A stretch of DNA of 64,000 bases from Sclerodactyla briareus. Its lineage: Eukaryota; Echinodermata; Holothuroidea; Dendrochirotida; Sclerodactylidae. The stretch lies in NCBI GenBank assembly GCA_026419785.1, contig JAODTK010005787.1:1-64000 (forward strand). Direction: 5' to 3'. The position numbers and the translations under genes were made by a program. How positions within the stretch are numbered: position 1 is the stretch's first letter; each line of letters opens with the position of its first letter. Under the pieces are notes generated by a model, which saw only the letters and a list, made by a program, of their open reading frames with translations, searched no databases and was not told where the DNA came from. Of the stretch, positions 12,360 to 24,674 are shown piece after piece.

Positions 12360-13800
12360 TGGGGGCCCAAAAGGCAATTGTGACACAGCCCAGATAGAGT
12401 TAAATTAGGCTGTAGGGCCCAAGTGGGTCCTTGGACAAAAATCCAATAGCATTGGTTGACCATAAATCCATCTTATATCAACATCAGCACGTAGGGAGAG
12501 AGGAAGCATTTTGCGTGATTGTAAGTTATGGCCCTCGGCCCAACTGGCTGCGGTCTGAAATTCCTGAGAGCCCTGAAGGTACGTATGGCTACTAGGCGCC
12601 CCTCATTATGACCGACATCAGCACTGACTTTTGAGCATCAAGTAAGCATTTTGCATGAAATTTAACATGGGTGGGGGGCCCTATGGCCCAATTGGGCCTT
12701 CCCCAGAAGTTTGGAAACACCCCAAATGGACACTAATCCAGGAGCATTACATGTAACTCTAAATAAAATCAACTACCTTGTGAAGGAGTTGCATTTTCAA
12801 GTAACTAATTGGAATTCCATGAAATGGACCCTCGGGCCCAAGTGGACCGTTGATCAAAAATTCCTGAACACACCCCCGAAGGTGACGATTGTTAACCCAT
12901 CATTATGACCTAATGTCAGTACTGTGCACCAAAACAACTTGTAAGAGGGCGAAGCTTTTTGCATAATTCCACATCGTGGCCCTCGGGTCCAACTGGGCTG
13001 GGTCCTAAATCCCTGGGCGACCCTGATGGTATGGCTATTATACTATCATATGACCGACATCAACATGGTGCAACTAGATTTGTAGGATACCAGATTTAAC
13101 AGTTTTCATATAAGGGCCCTAGGGCCCACATTGGCCCTGTGCCCCAAATCCTGAACACTCCAATGGCTCCTCTACCCAAGGGCCATTACATGTAATTTCG
13201 AAGAGAATCAATTGAAGCCTGTGGGGGAGGAGAATGCATTTCACGCACCATTGTGGAATAAATAGATGGGTCCTTCGGCCAATCGGACCTTTAACAAAAA
13301 TCCTGCCACATAACCCCAGAGGTATGTCATTAACTCATCATTACGACTAAAAAACATCGCACTAAATCAGCTAAATTTGTAGAAGATACAATATTTTGGG
13401 TTATTTCACATAATGGGCCGTTTGGCCCAACTGGGCCCGGCCCAAAATTCCTAACACCCCATGGCCCTCTACCACCCAAGGAACATTACATTTGAAGTTT
13501 GAAGAAAATCGTGGAGCTTGTAGGAGGAGATGCCTTCCAAGTACCATTGTGTGAAATTCCATGAAATGGGCCCTCGGGCCCACGTGGGGGACATGGACCA
13601 AAATTCCTGAACACCCCAAGGTTACTGCTGATAGACATATTATGAATGAACATCAGCCACTGGCACCAAAAATTTGTGGGAGGAGTAACGGTTTGCAGTT
13701 TACTCATCCTTATTGGCCATTGTGCACTTTAAACATCATTGACCCTGACCTTTTAGGTGGTCAAAGATGACCCATCACTCAATAAAAAGCTGTGACCAAG
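12360..13800. repeat. Tandem repeat, about 147 bp unit, GGGCCC-type core
   Basis: A core such as GGCCCTCGGGCCCAAGTGG or TTTGGCCCAACTGGGCC, followed by about 10 bases and then AAAATTCCTGAACAC or similar, recurs near 12400, 12530, 12680, 12825, 12970, 13115, 13272, 13415 and 13570. The spacing is 130 to 155 bases, mostly about 145. Alternate units share extra phrases (GGAGCATTACATGTAA against CATCATTATGACC), which suggests a higher-order dimer of about 290 bases. The flanks share a TGACCTT...GACATCCATCA edge. Open frames inside are satellite-derived. Confidence 0.85.
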
Positions 13801-14847
13801 TATGGTTGAGATTCATCAAAAAAGAGCACTTTGTGGGCCCAAAAAGCAAAAGTTTACAGATGGATAGATAGAAGGATAGTAGATAGATAGAATTGACATG
13901 AGCATCACAAAGCTCAACCGGATAGCTGGTGACCGATAACAAAAACACAGCGGAGCGTCCCTAGGGAGGAAGGAAACACTGAAACAGTCCAACCTGAGTA
14001 CACAATGGCTGGCTGTGAAAAACCCTTAGTGAGCAAAGACTAAGCTTAAACTGGGATTCTATCCTCGTACAATAGATGTTAGGCCACCCTAACCTTAGCT
14101 CATGATAAAGTAATCTAGATTGTGAAGAGGAAGGATACCGATTCCTCGGGCGTTCAGGAAGCAATTTGTAGCAGGTGTTCTTCAAAAAACAAAAAATCTA
14201 TAACAAACATTTGGAAAGGTAGGAACTCTATATCGAATCTGTAAATTGAGACTTAGTCTAAAAAGGTCATAGTTCGTTCGATATAGGGATTTCCCCTCCC
14301 AAAAAAGGGCCCTCATTCACAATTTTACCGCAAATTAGGACGAGAGCACTTTTTTTAGTTGGCCTCACAACGATTCTCACAAAACACATGTGACTCTGCA
14401 AAAACTCAGACACACCCCATGACAAGTGAGCAAATTAAAAACTGGACTGACCACCCCGTCGCCATATCATTCTGTCAGATATATTATCTCAAGCTTTTGA
14501 CTTGATTGCAAAATTCATCCAGAAAAATTGATCGAGAAAAAAAAGTGTTCATTAAAACCCCTTGAAATTCTGCCCGTACTCCTCCGGGATTGATTATGAA
14601 CAGGCGACACCTTCCTGAGACAGGCTTCCCATCAGGGTTTAGAAAAACGGGAAAAAAATATGTTGCCGAAGACAACAATATGATCAGGAATGATCGCCCA
14701 AACCCATGAGGGGGCCACTGCAGGGTTCAAGGTGCCACTTTAACATAGGATTAAAAATTCTCCCGACCCCCTCACCCATCCACTCTGGCAGAGACCCTGT
14801 AAGGATTTCAGGTTCCATTCATAAAATTGTACGTTCGCTGTACCTAC
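13801..14847. other. No gene recognised, short GATA repeat
   Basis: 13862-13892 has a degenerate GATA/GATAGATAGA microsatellite. The minus-strand frame at 14484-14678 is open for 64 codons but has no clear acceptor or domain, and I do not call it an exon. Confidence 0.35.
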
Positions 14848-15285
14848 CTTCACTGGCCTGGGCATGCCTGAAGTACACCTCAAACTTGGGATCAGGCTCT
14901 TTATGTGCCAAGTTGTGTAAGACTAGCTCCACAGGTTGTCGGAACTCGAGAGTCAGGCTGCATCGGACCCGGGCCATGATCCTGGATGATGGGCTGACTG
15001 ACGACAGACAGATTGGTCTACCAGGCACGTTGAGGGATACCTGACTGTCCTGCACGACCGGGAGGTACACGTAGGTGAATGGCAGAGTGGGGATCAGGAG
15101 AACGCCACTCATCAGGCCAAAAGTATTGGAGGCAGCTAGATATTCTCTTCCAGTGTTCCAGTTGGCCTGTTGGGGGTTTCAGCCTGATAACTGGCAGTGG
15201 AGGTTGATTCGTGAGGCCGACTCGCCAATCAGACTCTTCCAACTTCTGAGGAATGCCTCGCTCATGGACAGATGTAGCAATTAGG
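14848..15285 (-). pseudogene. Probable exon of an unidentified minus-strand gene, frame interrupted
   Basis: On the minus strand one frame runs from about 15285 to a strong donor (GAAG|GTAGGT) at 14848/14847. It reads MSEAFLRSWKSLIGESASRI early on, then NTFGLMSGVLLIPTLPFTYV, RIMARVRCSLTLEFRQPVEL and a final KFEVYFRHAQASEG. The composition (alternating hydrophobic residues, no low complexity) is that of a conserved beta-rich protein. The frame is broken once by an in-frame TGA at 15179-15181. I do not recognise the family. The donor site argues for a spliced gene over a retrocopy. The TGA may be a real lesion or a sequence error of the kind seen in the kindlin exons. Confidence 0.5.
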
Positions 15286-16680
15286 GTTTGATTGAAACAC
15301 AACAGGAAAATTGCCTCCAGGTCCCCGCTGAAGGAAGAGAATCGTTCAGATGGCGGCAGACGGAACCAGGGATGCATCTGGCCCGCTCCAGGGAAGGAAA
15401 ATTGGAGCTCTTATAATATCAGCGGTGTTTGTTGGGGGAAGATTCTTACGACCTGACAAGAAACATCATCACGACTGGAATGATGGCGGAGGTTATGAAC
15501 CCCCAAAGTGGGGAGGGGCTCATCGTAGAGGAATCAGCACTACAAGAGTTCAGAGGAGACATATTGTCACCAGTGGAACAGCTTGAAGAGAACCTCTCAA
15601 CAGACTCAGGACTATTTCTGCAGCCCCCCCAAGCCAGAATCCACCTGGCTTTTCTAACATCAGACCACTTCATTTCGAGATGTGTGTGATCCTAAGGTGA
15701 TGGTCCTATTGGCATGGTGGACAACGTGGCTGATTGCTGACACACTACCAGTTGGCCATTTTTTCATCCACAGTGCAGACATTTCTCCAGCACTTAGCGC
15801 TTGCTGACAAAACGTAGTCTTCGTCAGCTAATGCTGCAAACCTATGATAAGTTTCTCTTTCAAGGGGAGACGAAGAGGCTGGACTTGAAGACTGCAGTCT
15901 GCTACTAGATGGTGGATGACATCTGTTGACCAGCTTGACCAATACTAGAGTCATAAAATTATATATACGGATTGACTGGAATGTCTTGTAGAGGTCTCCG
16001 TCTCTGGGGGGCTCTCATCTCAGAAGAGGAGACGTTGCCCACTCTCGAAAGTACCTGATCTTGTGTCAGCAGGACCTGCCAAGGGTATGGAGAGTCTATC
16101 GACAGGTGCCATCTCTCCTGCATAAGTACTCGTCACTAGGAGAGCAGCTTCATCAGACCAAGGTCATCAAGAGGATTGTCTCAAACTGTGAAGGTTCCCA
16201 CGTGTCTGTTCACCTGCATGAGAATAGTTCCTTGAAGGTCCATGTGTCATCGGAAAAATGTCTCAAATAATCTCCAGTCATTCCCAGGCGAGAACTGCCA
16301 GGCGATGTAGCGACTGCTGGGGGTTTGATTCAGGATTTCACGGAGGGGTGGGGTGGAGGAGACCAATGGAAATCACTGCCACCTCCTCTAATAGCAGACG
16401 TTTGACAGGACTGCCCTCGCTGAAGTCTCATGAATGGGTGATATTTCATTGATGTGCCGGAGCCGATCCAAAACCCAGTGATGATTAACTGGCTGCTTCT
16501 TGAGGCTTCTGAAGCCAAGAAATCCACATTCCACAGGGAAGTGTGCAGAACCTCGACGTAATCCTGTTTCTTGAGAGTGAGGTGTTTGTTTTTCGGTAAC
16601 CTCCATTTTCTTTGTTGAGGTTGTGATGACAGACATAGTGTGGATCTCTCCTAAGCTAAGAAGCATTACCTCTAGCCAGC
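15286..16680 (-). other. Coding-like stretch, probably upstream part of the same gene
   Basis: Protein-like minus-strand blocks occur in changing frames. One is HLTLKKQDYVEVLHTSLWNV at about 16525-16585 and another is LREILNQTPSSRYIAWQFSP followed by GNDWRLFETFF at about 16245-16345. MSALWMKKWPTGSVSAISH lies at about 15715-15775. Stops and frame changes separate them. Competing plus-strand frames at 15429-15689 and 16061-16270 also look protein-like, so strand assignment is not certain. It could be a disrupted multi-exon gene, a pseudogene, or coding sequence with read errors. No domain is recognised. Confidence 0.35.
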
Positions 16681-19053
16681 TGGCCTCATGAGTTCATATT
16701 CCGGCTATTTTTGGAGCAAAGCAGAAGAATGTTACTTTTAGCAAACCAAAGCTTTTTAGAAGGCAGAATTAGGAGGCTCCCTCGGGCAGAAGGTCCAACT
16801 TTTTGACAATGATTCGATCATAGATGCTTCCCAACATATTTATCCATCCACATTGATACGATTAAGACATATATTGATGGTCAAAGTTGTTGAATCGGAT
16901 TATCACAACCCCACGCCATCCGTTTATTGCAAATTACAGGATTCTGCTGGCTAATCCCATCAAGTTTTAGAGGATAGTATTTTTGCAATAACAGTAAGCT
17001 GGTCAGAGTGACACAGCAATTGAATACTTGCTCGCTTTGCTGGGTCATAAGTAAAGCAGTACTTTTTGAACGCGGATGTAAGGGTGGCGTGAGCCTTTGG
17101 AATTCATGTTTACAGCGCAGATCCGGCTTGCAGTATACGCCGCCCTTCAAGGGCGTACTTCCAAACGGACTACACAAACGAGCGAAACGAAGCGTCGTCG
17201 TGGAATTGGGAACGCCATGTTCACACGCCGCAGATCCTCCGGTTGCAGCAACGCCCAATCCTGTCTGTATTGCAGTCGAACCTGGTGGAAGTACCCGCAC
17301 ACAGCACGCACTGCCAATCTTTTGTGTATGGTACGCATCGAACAACATTTACTTCGATGGAACCAAGCAATAGTTACCCTAGCTACCCACCCTTATTTAT
17401 GTTTAGAGATACAAAGATATAATCTAGAGATATAGATATCTCTAAACGTTTGGATAATCCTTGATTTGCGGGTTTGTAGAATAAAGAATAATCTACAAGC
17501 AGCGTCGACTTCTTTTAACGGTCATGAACAGTCTGGACTCTGAATTTCGCTTATTGAATCATCTTCGCCTCGTTGTTCTTACCTAAATTCAGAAGTCCGA
17601 CTGTTTATTCTACAGTAAAAGTCTCCCCAGTTGCCGTATTTATCCCTTAAATACACATCAGTGTTTCCAATGTTAATTTTTTGTCTGGGTGGCTTTGCAG
17701 CACGAGGGCTTGTAACGTTGACCTATACCATACCAATAGCGGCATAGCCTATTAAAGACACAAGGGTAGGTAGATATTGTAGTAGAACTCTCATGGAATA
17801 ACGGTGTTTCAATTCATAATATTGAGATCAGTAGTGGCTATGCTCACTTGGATCATGTCAAATGAACGAAAAACGGTCAGGTTTCATATCACTTGTAGAT
17901 ATCAATAACAATAATTGGCAAACTCATTGGTCTTAGTTTTCATTCATTGACGAGAAGTACTCCAGCAGACACCAGTTGGATATAGGATTGCCAGACAAGT
18001 TTTATGACTTGATTTGTACAGAGCCAAACACTGTAACAAATATCCAATACATCCCATTTCTCCAATTAAATATATTAAGAAAATGTATTCCAATTTTTTT
18101 TCACGGATGGCAAGGTCAACCGTATTCTACACTCACGAAAATAATCAAAAAAAAAAAAAAAACCACTAGGTCGGCAATATACAGATTGAAACAAGTCACT
18201 GGCAATCAACAACCACAGGTCCAAGCTGCCAATGCTTGCTTCTCTCATGGACATTGAACAAGGGGAAATGGAGTGTATACAGATTGATATTTAGTAGCGA
18301 AAAAACAAAAAAAATCTCTGAGATATTCCATGTTAAAAATGAAAAGGATTTTTTTTCTATTAGTGATGTGGAAAATGAAAATAAATCGATTTTGCCTAGA
18401 TGCTAATTACCCCAACGAAGCTATGATAGTCAGGTTCAAAAAATTGTCTGACAACGCAATATTTGACTGGTATCTGCTGGAAACACTTAACTCGTCAATG
18501 ACGGAAACTAAGACGGAGGTACAGGAATTTCTCCAATTATGTGAGTTTGTAAATTATATATTATCAATGATGAAGCTATAAAGCTATAACGGTGTTTGTT
18601 CATTTTTGACGAATCTCAAGTGCACATCAAAAAAATTATGCACTTGTCAATGTATGATGCACCCCTACTACCCCGCGCAAGGTCAGTCATTGCACTTAGA
18701 TGGGTCAACAAATGGGTACAAAGACCCACCCCTCAGTCACGTTTGTGACTGCAAACAAATTGATAAGTGACAACCCAAATTCCCGGGCTCCATACCAGCG
18801 GGACAATTGAAAACAAAACCCGACTCAACATCAGTCACTTCACTGGCCCAAAAACACGTACAATGACACACATGTGTGTAGGTGTGTCACAAGACATTTT
18901 CATCCCACACAACAGTGGTACTTAAGATCTGAAAACATGGCTTTGCTGTTGTGGCGCCATATTTCCAAGGACCAATGTTTTTGCCAAATGGAACAAGCTT
19001 CCCTCAAATATAGCTTGGACCAGTGTTGGCACGGAGGGGAGGGGAGGAAGAGG
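16681..19053. other. Unassigned, one GC-rich bidirectional open stretch
   Basis: 16881-17373 is open on both strands (155 codons minus, 121 codons plus) and is richer in CG than its surroundings. It could be an exon with a CpG island or part of a transposon, but no motif supports either. 17400-17445 has a short inverted repeat around ATAGATATCTCTAAAC. 17450-19050 is AT-rich with no supported gene. Confidence 0.3.
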
Positions 19054-19061
19054 GATTCCTC

Positions 19062-19939
19062 CAGTGTTGGAGGACTCGAGTCGTCTCGTCTCGAGACCGA
19101 GTTTGAAAGACTCGGACTCGCGTCTCGGACTCGGAAGTCAATGATTCGGCTCTGTCTCGGACTCGGCTGTGATGGGAATCGGTCGGTTCCAATCCTTGGC
19201 AAAAATCCTGAAAATTATGAGGAAGAAAAATGCAAAATTTAACATTGGTAATTCAAAAACATACGACACATTGGGCGGTCTTTTGTCAATTGTCCAAATT
19301 CACTCATACCAAATTTGGAATAGCCAATATGACTAAGCTGCTACTGCTGCGAACAGAGCTATAGCAAATGGTCACATGCACACCACAGGAGAACATGCAG
19401 CATCGCTGCATGGTCTGCAAAGATGGTGGAAATTGTGATGTTCTGAAATGCAATGAAAAAATACTTTATGACTAACTGCTGTCGCGAGGGAAAAAGTATT
19501 ATGGTATCCAAAATAGTAGGTAGGCAGGCGGAGAGATACGTAGGGTTAATGAATTGTTTGGGTCATTTATTCTGTTAGTTTTGGCATGGTTACATTGCAA
19601 TTACATGACCATTGCTATGAACTTTCGTGATGAGCATCCAGCTCTTGATTAGTAAGTTTGGAAGGAAACTTCAATAGGAATTCGGCCATTGGGCTGATTG
19701 TGCATAATCAATATTACCCTCTCCGGGGATCCGCATCAACTGCCATAACTGCTATTGAATCATTATATAGGCCTATTATTTTTGCAAAATGCTAAGTGTT
19801 AATAGGTGCTCTGGGACTCGGACCAGACAAAAGACTCGGACTTGTCTGGACGCGGATGTTGAGGACTCGGTCTTGGAACTCGGACTCGGCATCTGAGGAC
19901 TCAGTATTGGACTCGATAGCTGGATCGAACTCCAACATG
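19062..19939. mobile_element. Non-autonomous hAT transposon with perfect 8 bp target duplication
   Basis: The left end is CAGTGTTGGAG and the right end is CTCCAACATG, giving an inverted terminal repeat of about 11 bases with one mismatch. The flanking octamers are identical: GATTCCTC at 19054-19061 and GATTCCTC at 19940-19947. An 8 bp duplication and CAG...CTG-type ends define hAT elements. Both subterminal regions are packed with ACTCGGACTCG-like repeats (19070-19180 and 19805-19925), a pattern typical of transposase-binding subterminal repeats. At 878 bp and without a transposase frame it depends on another element for movement. Confidence 0.9.
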
Positions 19940-20101
19940 GATTCCTCTTGTAATGCGGAAATCCAATACCTTCTATTCTGTCAAGAGGGGTATTTTCCAA
20001 AAAATTAGGGGTCTTGGGTTGCGTCAATGTACTTGTATAAAAGTCCCTCTTTTCACTTCACTGAAATCCCTCCTAAAATGAACTCCAGGAAAGGATTTCT
20101 C

Positions 20102-23100
20102 CAGGGTTGGCAGGGAAAATAGCGGGGAGGAAATACCGCGGGTATTTCCCGGTATTTCCCGTCCGGGAAATATTACCCGTAAACAGGAATATTAGGGAAA
20201 TCTGGGAAATATTAAAGAGTAAGAATTCTTATGTTTTCATACTTTATTAATGTAAAACATTAAGCACCCCTAGTGTATAGCCCATTTTGAGATATTTTGA
20301 CATCACACTATGATGAGCGAACAAGAATCTCAGTTTACTGCTTAGGTGCAAAAGCGAGCGTGGCCGCCATGTTTTCTTGAGTCAAGCCATTTGAATAGGG
20401 CTGAACTTTTAGTGTTATTGTTTGACATAGGCCCGGGCTTAATTTGGTTGTCAGATTAGTGGACCCTCGGGCCACTTACACTGTCCAGAACCAGCCACCA
20501 TTAGGGCAAAAAGAAAGATGATCAGGTATTAAACTAGTATGGGGCATTCAATTATAGGTCCTGATTTCTAAAAGGTGTTGGAACTTCCTGGAGATGGTGA
20601 AAAAGTTTGAAATACCGCAGGCAGCGAACCTGTCAGTAATTTTTCAAGTCTATTTGGTTTCTGTGGAGCAGTGTTGGAATGCGTTGAAAAATCACTGTCA
20701 ACTGGCTAGCCGTTTACGGGAGGGTGGGGGAGGTTGTTGTATGTATTGTGTATGGCTTACATCTTATTATATAAAGGGTCTAGGGCCATACTGTACAAGC
20801 GTCTGTTTTTTTTTTCATAGAACCTTTTTGTAACATGTATTATTTTGCTGACCATATCAACCTTGTTACAGATAGTGGAAGGTTCCTCGTCATCAACATC
20901 GACCTGCATCAAGTGTTAGGCTGAATTCTCAGTGGTCTTGCCCAACAGATTACAGTTAACTCGATTATATTTGTGGACTTCAATTGGCAGAAATGGTGTA
21001 CTGCTACAGAAAACGCTCATAACCTCGAAAACGGAAGGGAATTTTTTTTTTTTCGGCTTGCGTAGCGGATTCCACTAAACTGAATTGAAGATGCTCTTTC
21101 CATCTGTATCCACTTCGAGAAAATCAGTCGTAGCCGGGCTAGTATACTATACTTTTTCGCAGAATTGGTACAATGGGTCGTGGCTCACTTGAAAGAAGAA
21201 ATACAATCAGCACAAACGGTATTAAATTATTTTGTTTTCTTCGCACTGCACACATTAGAACATCTGCGTATAAATCCGTCTCCTCTCAAACGTGATCAGA
21301 TTATACACCGATTTGTGCCTCAGCGCCTCCCCGGTCGCTTTTTTCAATCACTAGATCGATTCCTGCCCACGCGAGTTTCTTCTATTCTGTTTCGGAGGTG
21401 TCAGTTTGAAATTTTTAAGAACTATAGTAAGTATTCCAAAGGATTCTGGTGATGAAAACCCTGATTATAGCTTCTCGATTCAATTATAGGATGTTTTACA
21501 GTTTACGTTTTGCACCTCTAGTTGTTAATTCGAGTTTTGTGGAAGGGGCTGTAAAGAACTATTTGAAATTGTGATTGTGGCCCAAGATTCAACCAACGCT
21601 AAGGCCGAGGTACAAAAAACCACTCCATAGTCATTGAGTTCAACACTATTGACTATTGAAGCATGGACCATCAACCCGGCGATCGGCGGGTCTAATTCGT
21701 CGGTCGCCTTGCATGATTTATGTATATGCTATCCTAAGTCCTCGTTTGAACCCAAGGCAAGGTACTTACTGTACGTGCCATCACAGTTTATTCAACGATC
21801 TTGTTGTATTGAAGCGCTGACTGAATCACCCAGTGATCCATGGGTCTTTTCTTCGAATCGTCACCGTGATTATGTCCTTGGAGAAAGGTCTGCGATTCCA
21901 TACCTGGAATTCCGCGGCAAATGGCTTAACCACCTTAACAAAATTCGTTCAAACGTTTAGTCATATCCAGTACACGTTAAACGCCTATCGTTCATTTAAA
22001 TGGTTTAAACGTTCAAACGTGAACAAAAGAAACAGCCCTAGTCAAATATTATGACAGAATTGGGAGGGCACCAAGTATCCTGTCATTAATTCAAGTACAT
22101 GGCCAACAATAGCTATGGTTGTTCCAGTCCGCAGAATGACAAATAATAATAAATTCATATCATAATCTGAAATGATCCTCCTCACCCACCCCCTGTGTCC
22201 CCCCAAAATGAGATTTGTGATTAAATTTCGAAAAAACTATTCTGTAGTCAGTATTCACTACCAGTTCAATATACCTGTCCAGGTAAATCCTGGCAAAACA
22301 AAACATTTTATCACAAGAAAGGCAGTAAATTGTGCCAAATCCTCTCCTTGAATGCACTACAAAAGTGAACCAAATTCTGATTGCTTCGCGCGTGTACTAG
22401 CTTGGTGGATTTTCCATTGCTCCCCGAATCTCTGCAACTCAAATTTCTGCCTCATTGCTTATATTTACCGGTGAGGAAATTTATACACCCATTCTCATTG
22501 ACCTTGGAAACTACAATCAACATCTTCAGTTTTTATTACCTATAGATCCTTTGGCTTCCGGTCTTTTTTCCCTTCCTCCTCCCTCACCACAAACATCACC
22601 ACACACGGCATTTGGAACTGCAGTAGCCTAGGCCTGTCAGACTTGCTTGATTTTCCGCGCATTTTTCTCAAGTAACTGCTTCTCGAAAGTTTCCCTGCTC
22701 CTCTCCGGTGCAGACGTCCTATCATGGTTGAGGCAGTAGAGCTAAGCTAGCTAATGTCCCAAATTTTTTTGTCGTGAAGATCCCTTATTTCAGATGTGGC
22801 CGGGCAACCCAGAAAAAATTGTATGTGATAGAGTCATCATTTGTTGAACATTCTGGCCGAACAGCAGTTTAAAGTCCGGGGCATCGATAAGACCAGGGTC
22901 CGACGAAATGTCATAATTTTCCACCAATTACAAAATTTGTGATCACAAATGCCCATGTTTTTAAGCTTGGTACATGCATCTTAAATGCCCGGCGGCCCGG
23001 AGAGGTCATTCCCGGCAACTGTGGGTTTGTAGCGACCAAGAAATTGTCTCGTATGCTTCATCACCCCAACCTGGTGGCGCTCCGCTGGATAGTATTCTGG

Positions 23101-23772
23101 TGCCCCCCCTGAAAAATGTCCTGTTGGCCCCCCCTCCCGTAGAAAAGTCTGGCGATGCAACTGCTCCATAAGAGAATAATACAAATAAGATTCCTATTGT
23201 TGAACATGGTATGAAACTTCCTGTTTACCACTAAATACTTATAAGTGTGAAGATTTGCTCATTGCATGACGAAATATCCAAACATGTGGTCTATACAATA
23301 GGAAGGGGAGGCCTAAAGCGTATCCATTGCAAGAGGATGGCACATAATTTGACAAGCGATTTTCTGTGGCAATTATTTTTGTACCACATGACTTCCTCCT
23401 AACCCCCCCCCCCCTCCCCATCCTGATTGGTGAGACAGGTAAAATGTCAGCCGACAACATTAATCTTGATTCTGGACTCAAATTCAATGTTGCGAAAACT
23501 GAATAAGTTTGCTTTTTACACATGCCTGTTATGGCAAATATTTGGCCTGTACTTGATACAACTGTTTCCGGCAAGTGAAACTTTCCTGAGCTATTTATCT
23601 GAGCTGGCTAGTAAACTTTTCTGACTGCAATATCTCCCGTTATTCCCGGTATTCCCCACCTATTTTCCCGGTATTCCCCACTATTTCTTGATATTTTCCC
23701 ACTATTTCCCGGTATTTACACCACTATTTCCCCCCGCCCGGGAATAAATATTCCGGAAAATTGCCAACCGTG
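20102..23772. mobile_element. Larger hAT-like element with CCCGGTATT subterminal repeats
   Basis: The left end CAGGGTTGGCAGGGAAAAT (20102) is matched by the right end GGAAAATTGCCAACCGTG (to 23772) in inverted orientation. Both subterminal regions carry repeated CCCGGTATT(T)CCC units (20131-20215 and 23636-23750). The flanks GATTTCTC (20094-20101) and GATTCTCTC (23772-23780) resemble an 8 bp duplication that differs by one inserted base. The 3.67 kb interior has short open frames (for example 21165-21452 and 21634-21960) but no recognisable hAT transposase, dimerisation domain or BED zinc finger. It is either non-autonomous or badly decayed, possibly carrying captured sequence. Confidence 0.72.
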
Positions 23773-24636
23773 ATTCTCTCCTACTCTCCTAGTCCTAGAT
23801 TAAAAAGCTCGCGCCACACCTGGCTTGGACTTGCAATGAGAGTGCCTTCATGAGGGCAGTTGGCACCTGGCTACGTCAATTACCTTGCACACACCAGCTA
23901 TCCTTCCATCAAATGCCATGCAAAGGTGCATTTGGGTATGGCGAGCCTGCGCTAGCTGGCTTTATACCTGTACTAAAGCCCCCTGCGCTCACACTCGAGG
24001 CCTAGGGTAGAGAGTGACCCGTATTCAACCCCCTACCAGTATTCACACCTTTGGCATAAATCCATATTACTCACTGATTTGAGACTCCATTCACTGAAAC
24101 CATTCAAAGCAAAGAGCAATTTCTCAGCTTGATTTGTCATGCAGTTTCATGCCAAGCTTTGGGAGAACTATGCTTTGGGAGCTGGTTGTTCATGAGAATT
24201 TGGAATTCCTTTTAAAAAAAAAGCCTTTCTTACCGGGTCCCATAAGGAACTTGGAGGAAATGTTTTGAAGTGTAATTTCCCATAATTCTTTTTGGAGAGG
24301 ACTGGTTTCCAAATGATGAGTTGTTGAAGGCTAACATTTCATCATGCAGCATCCCTAACCATATTTCAGATAAGAGAGACATTTCAACCCAAGGGAAATT
24401 TGGAAGGGAGATTGGGAGGGGGTCGAATACTGGTCCACTGTATTGGATCTGCTGCCTCAGTATTCAACACCACATGTGCATCCGTTTTATTAAACATCTG
24501 GTAAATGAATTTGAATTAAGTTGTTTGGTCATTTATCCAATAGGCCATTGCTGTCAAGTCATTTCAGTAATTTTGCAAAGAAATTCTGAGTATTTTAGGA
24601 GATATCCTAAAATCATTGAATTTGCATTGAAATGTG

Positions 24637-24640
<4 letters not shown>
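23773..24640. other. No gene recognised
   Basis: Sequence between the hAT-like element and the LINE tail. Short open frames only, no repeat unit or motif that I can name. Confidence 0.4.

Positions 24641-24674
<34 letters not shown>

Noticed and set aside
15179-15181. The in-frame TGA as a selenocysteine codon
   Set aside because: No SECIS-like element or selenoprotein family is recognised, and small frame errors are common in this window.
16881-17373. Open frames of 155 (minus) and 121 (plus) codons as a gene
   Set aside because: No domain, splice pair or start context favours either strand; it is kept only as an unassigned open stretch.
19021-19053. CAGTGTTGG at 19021 as the left end of the hAT element
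   Set aside because: Its flank does not match the right flank, whereas the copy at 19062 has an exact 8 bp duplication.
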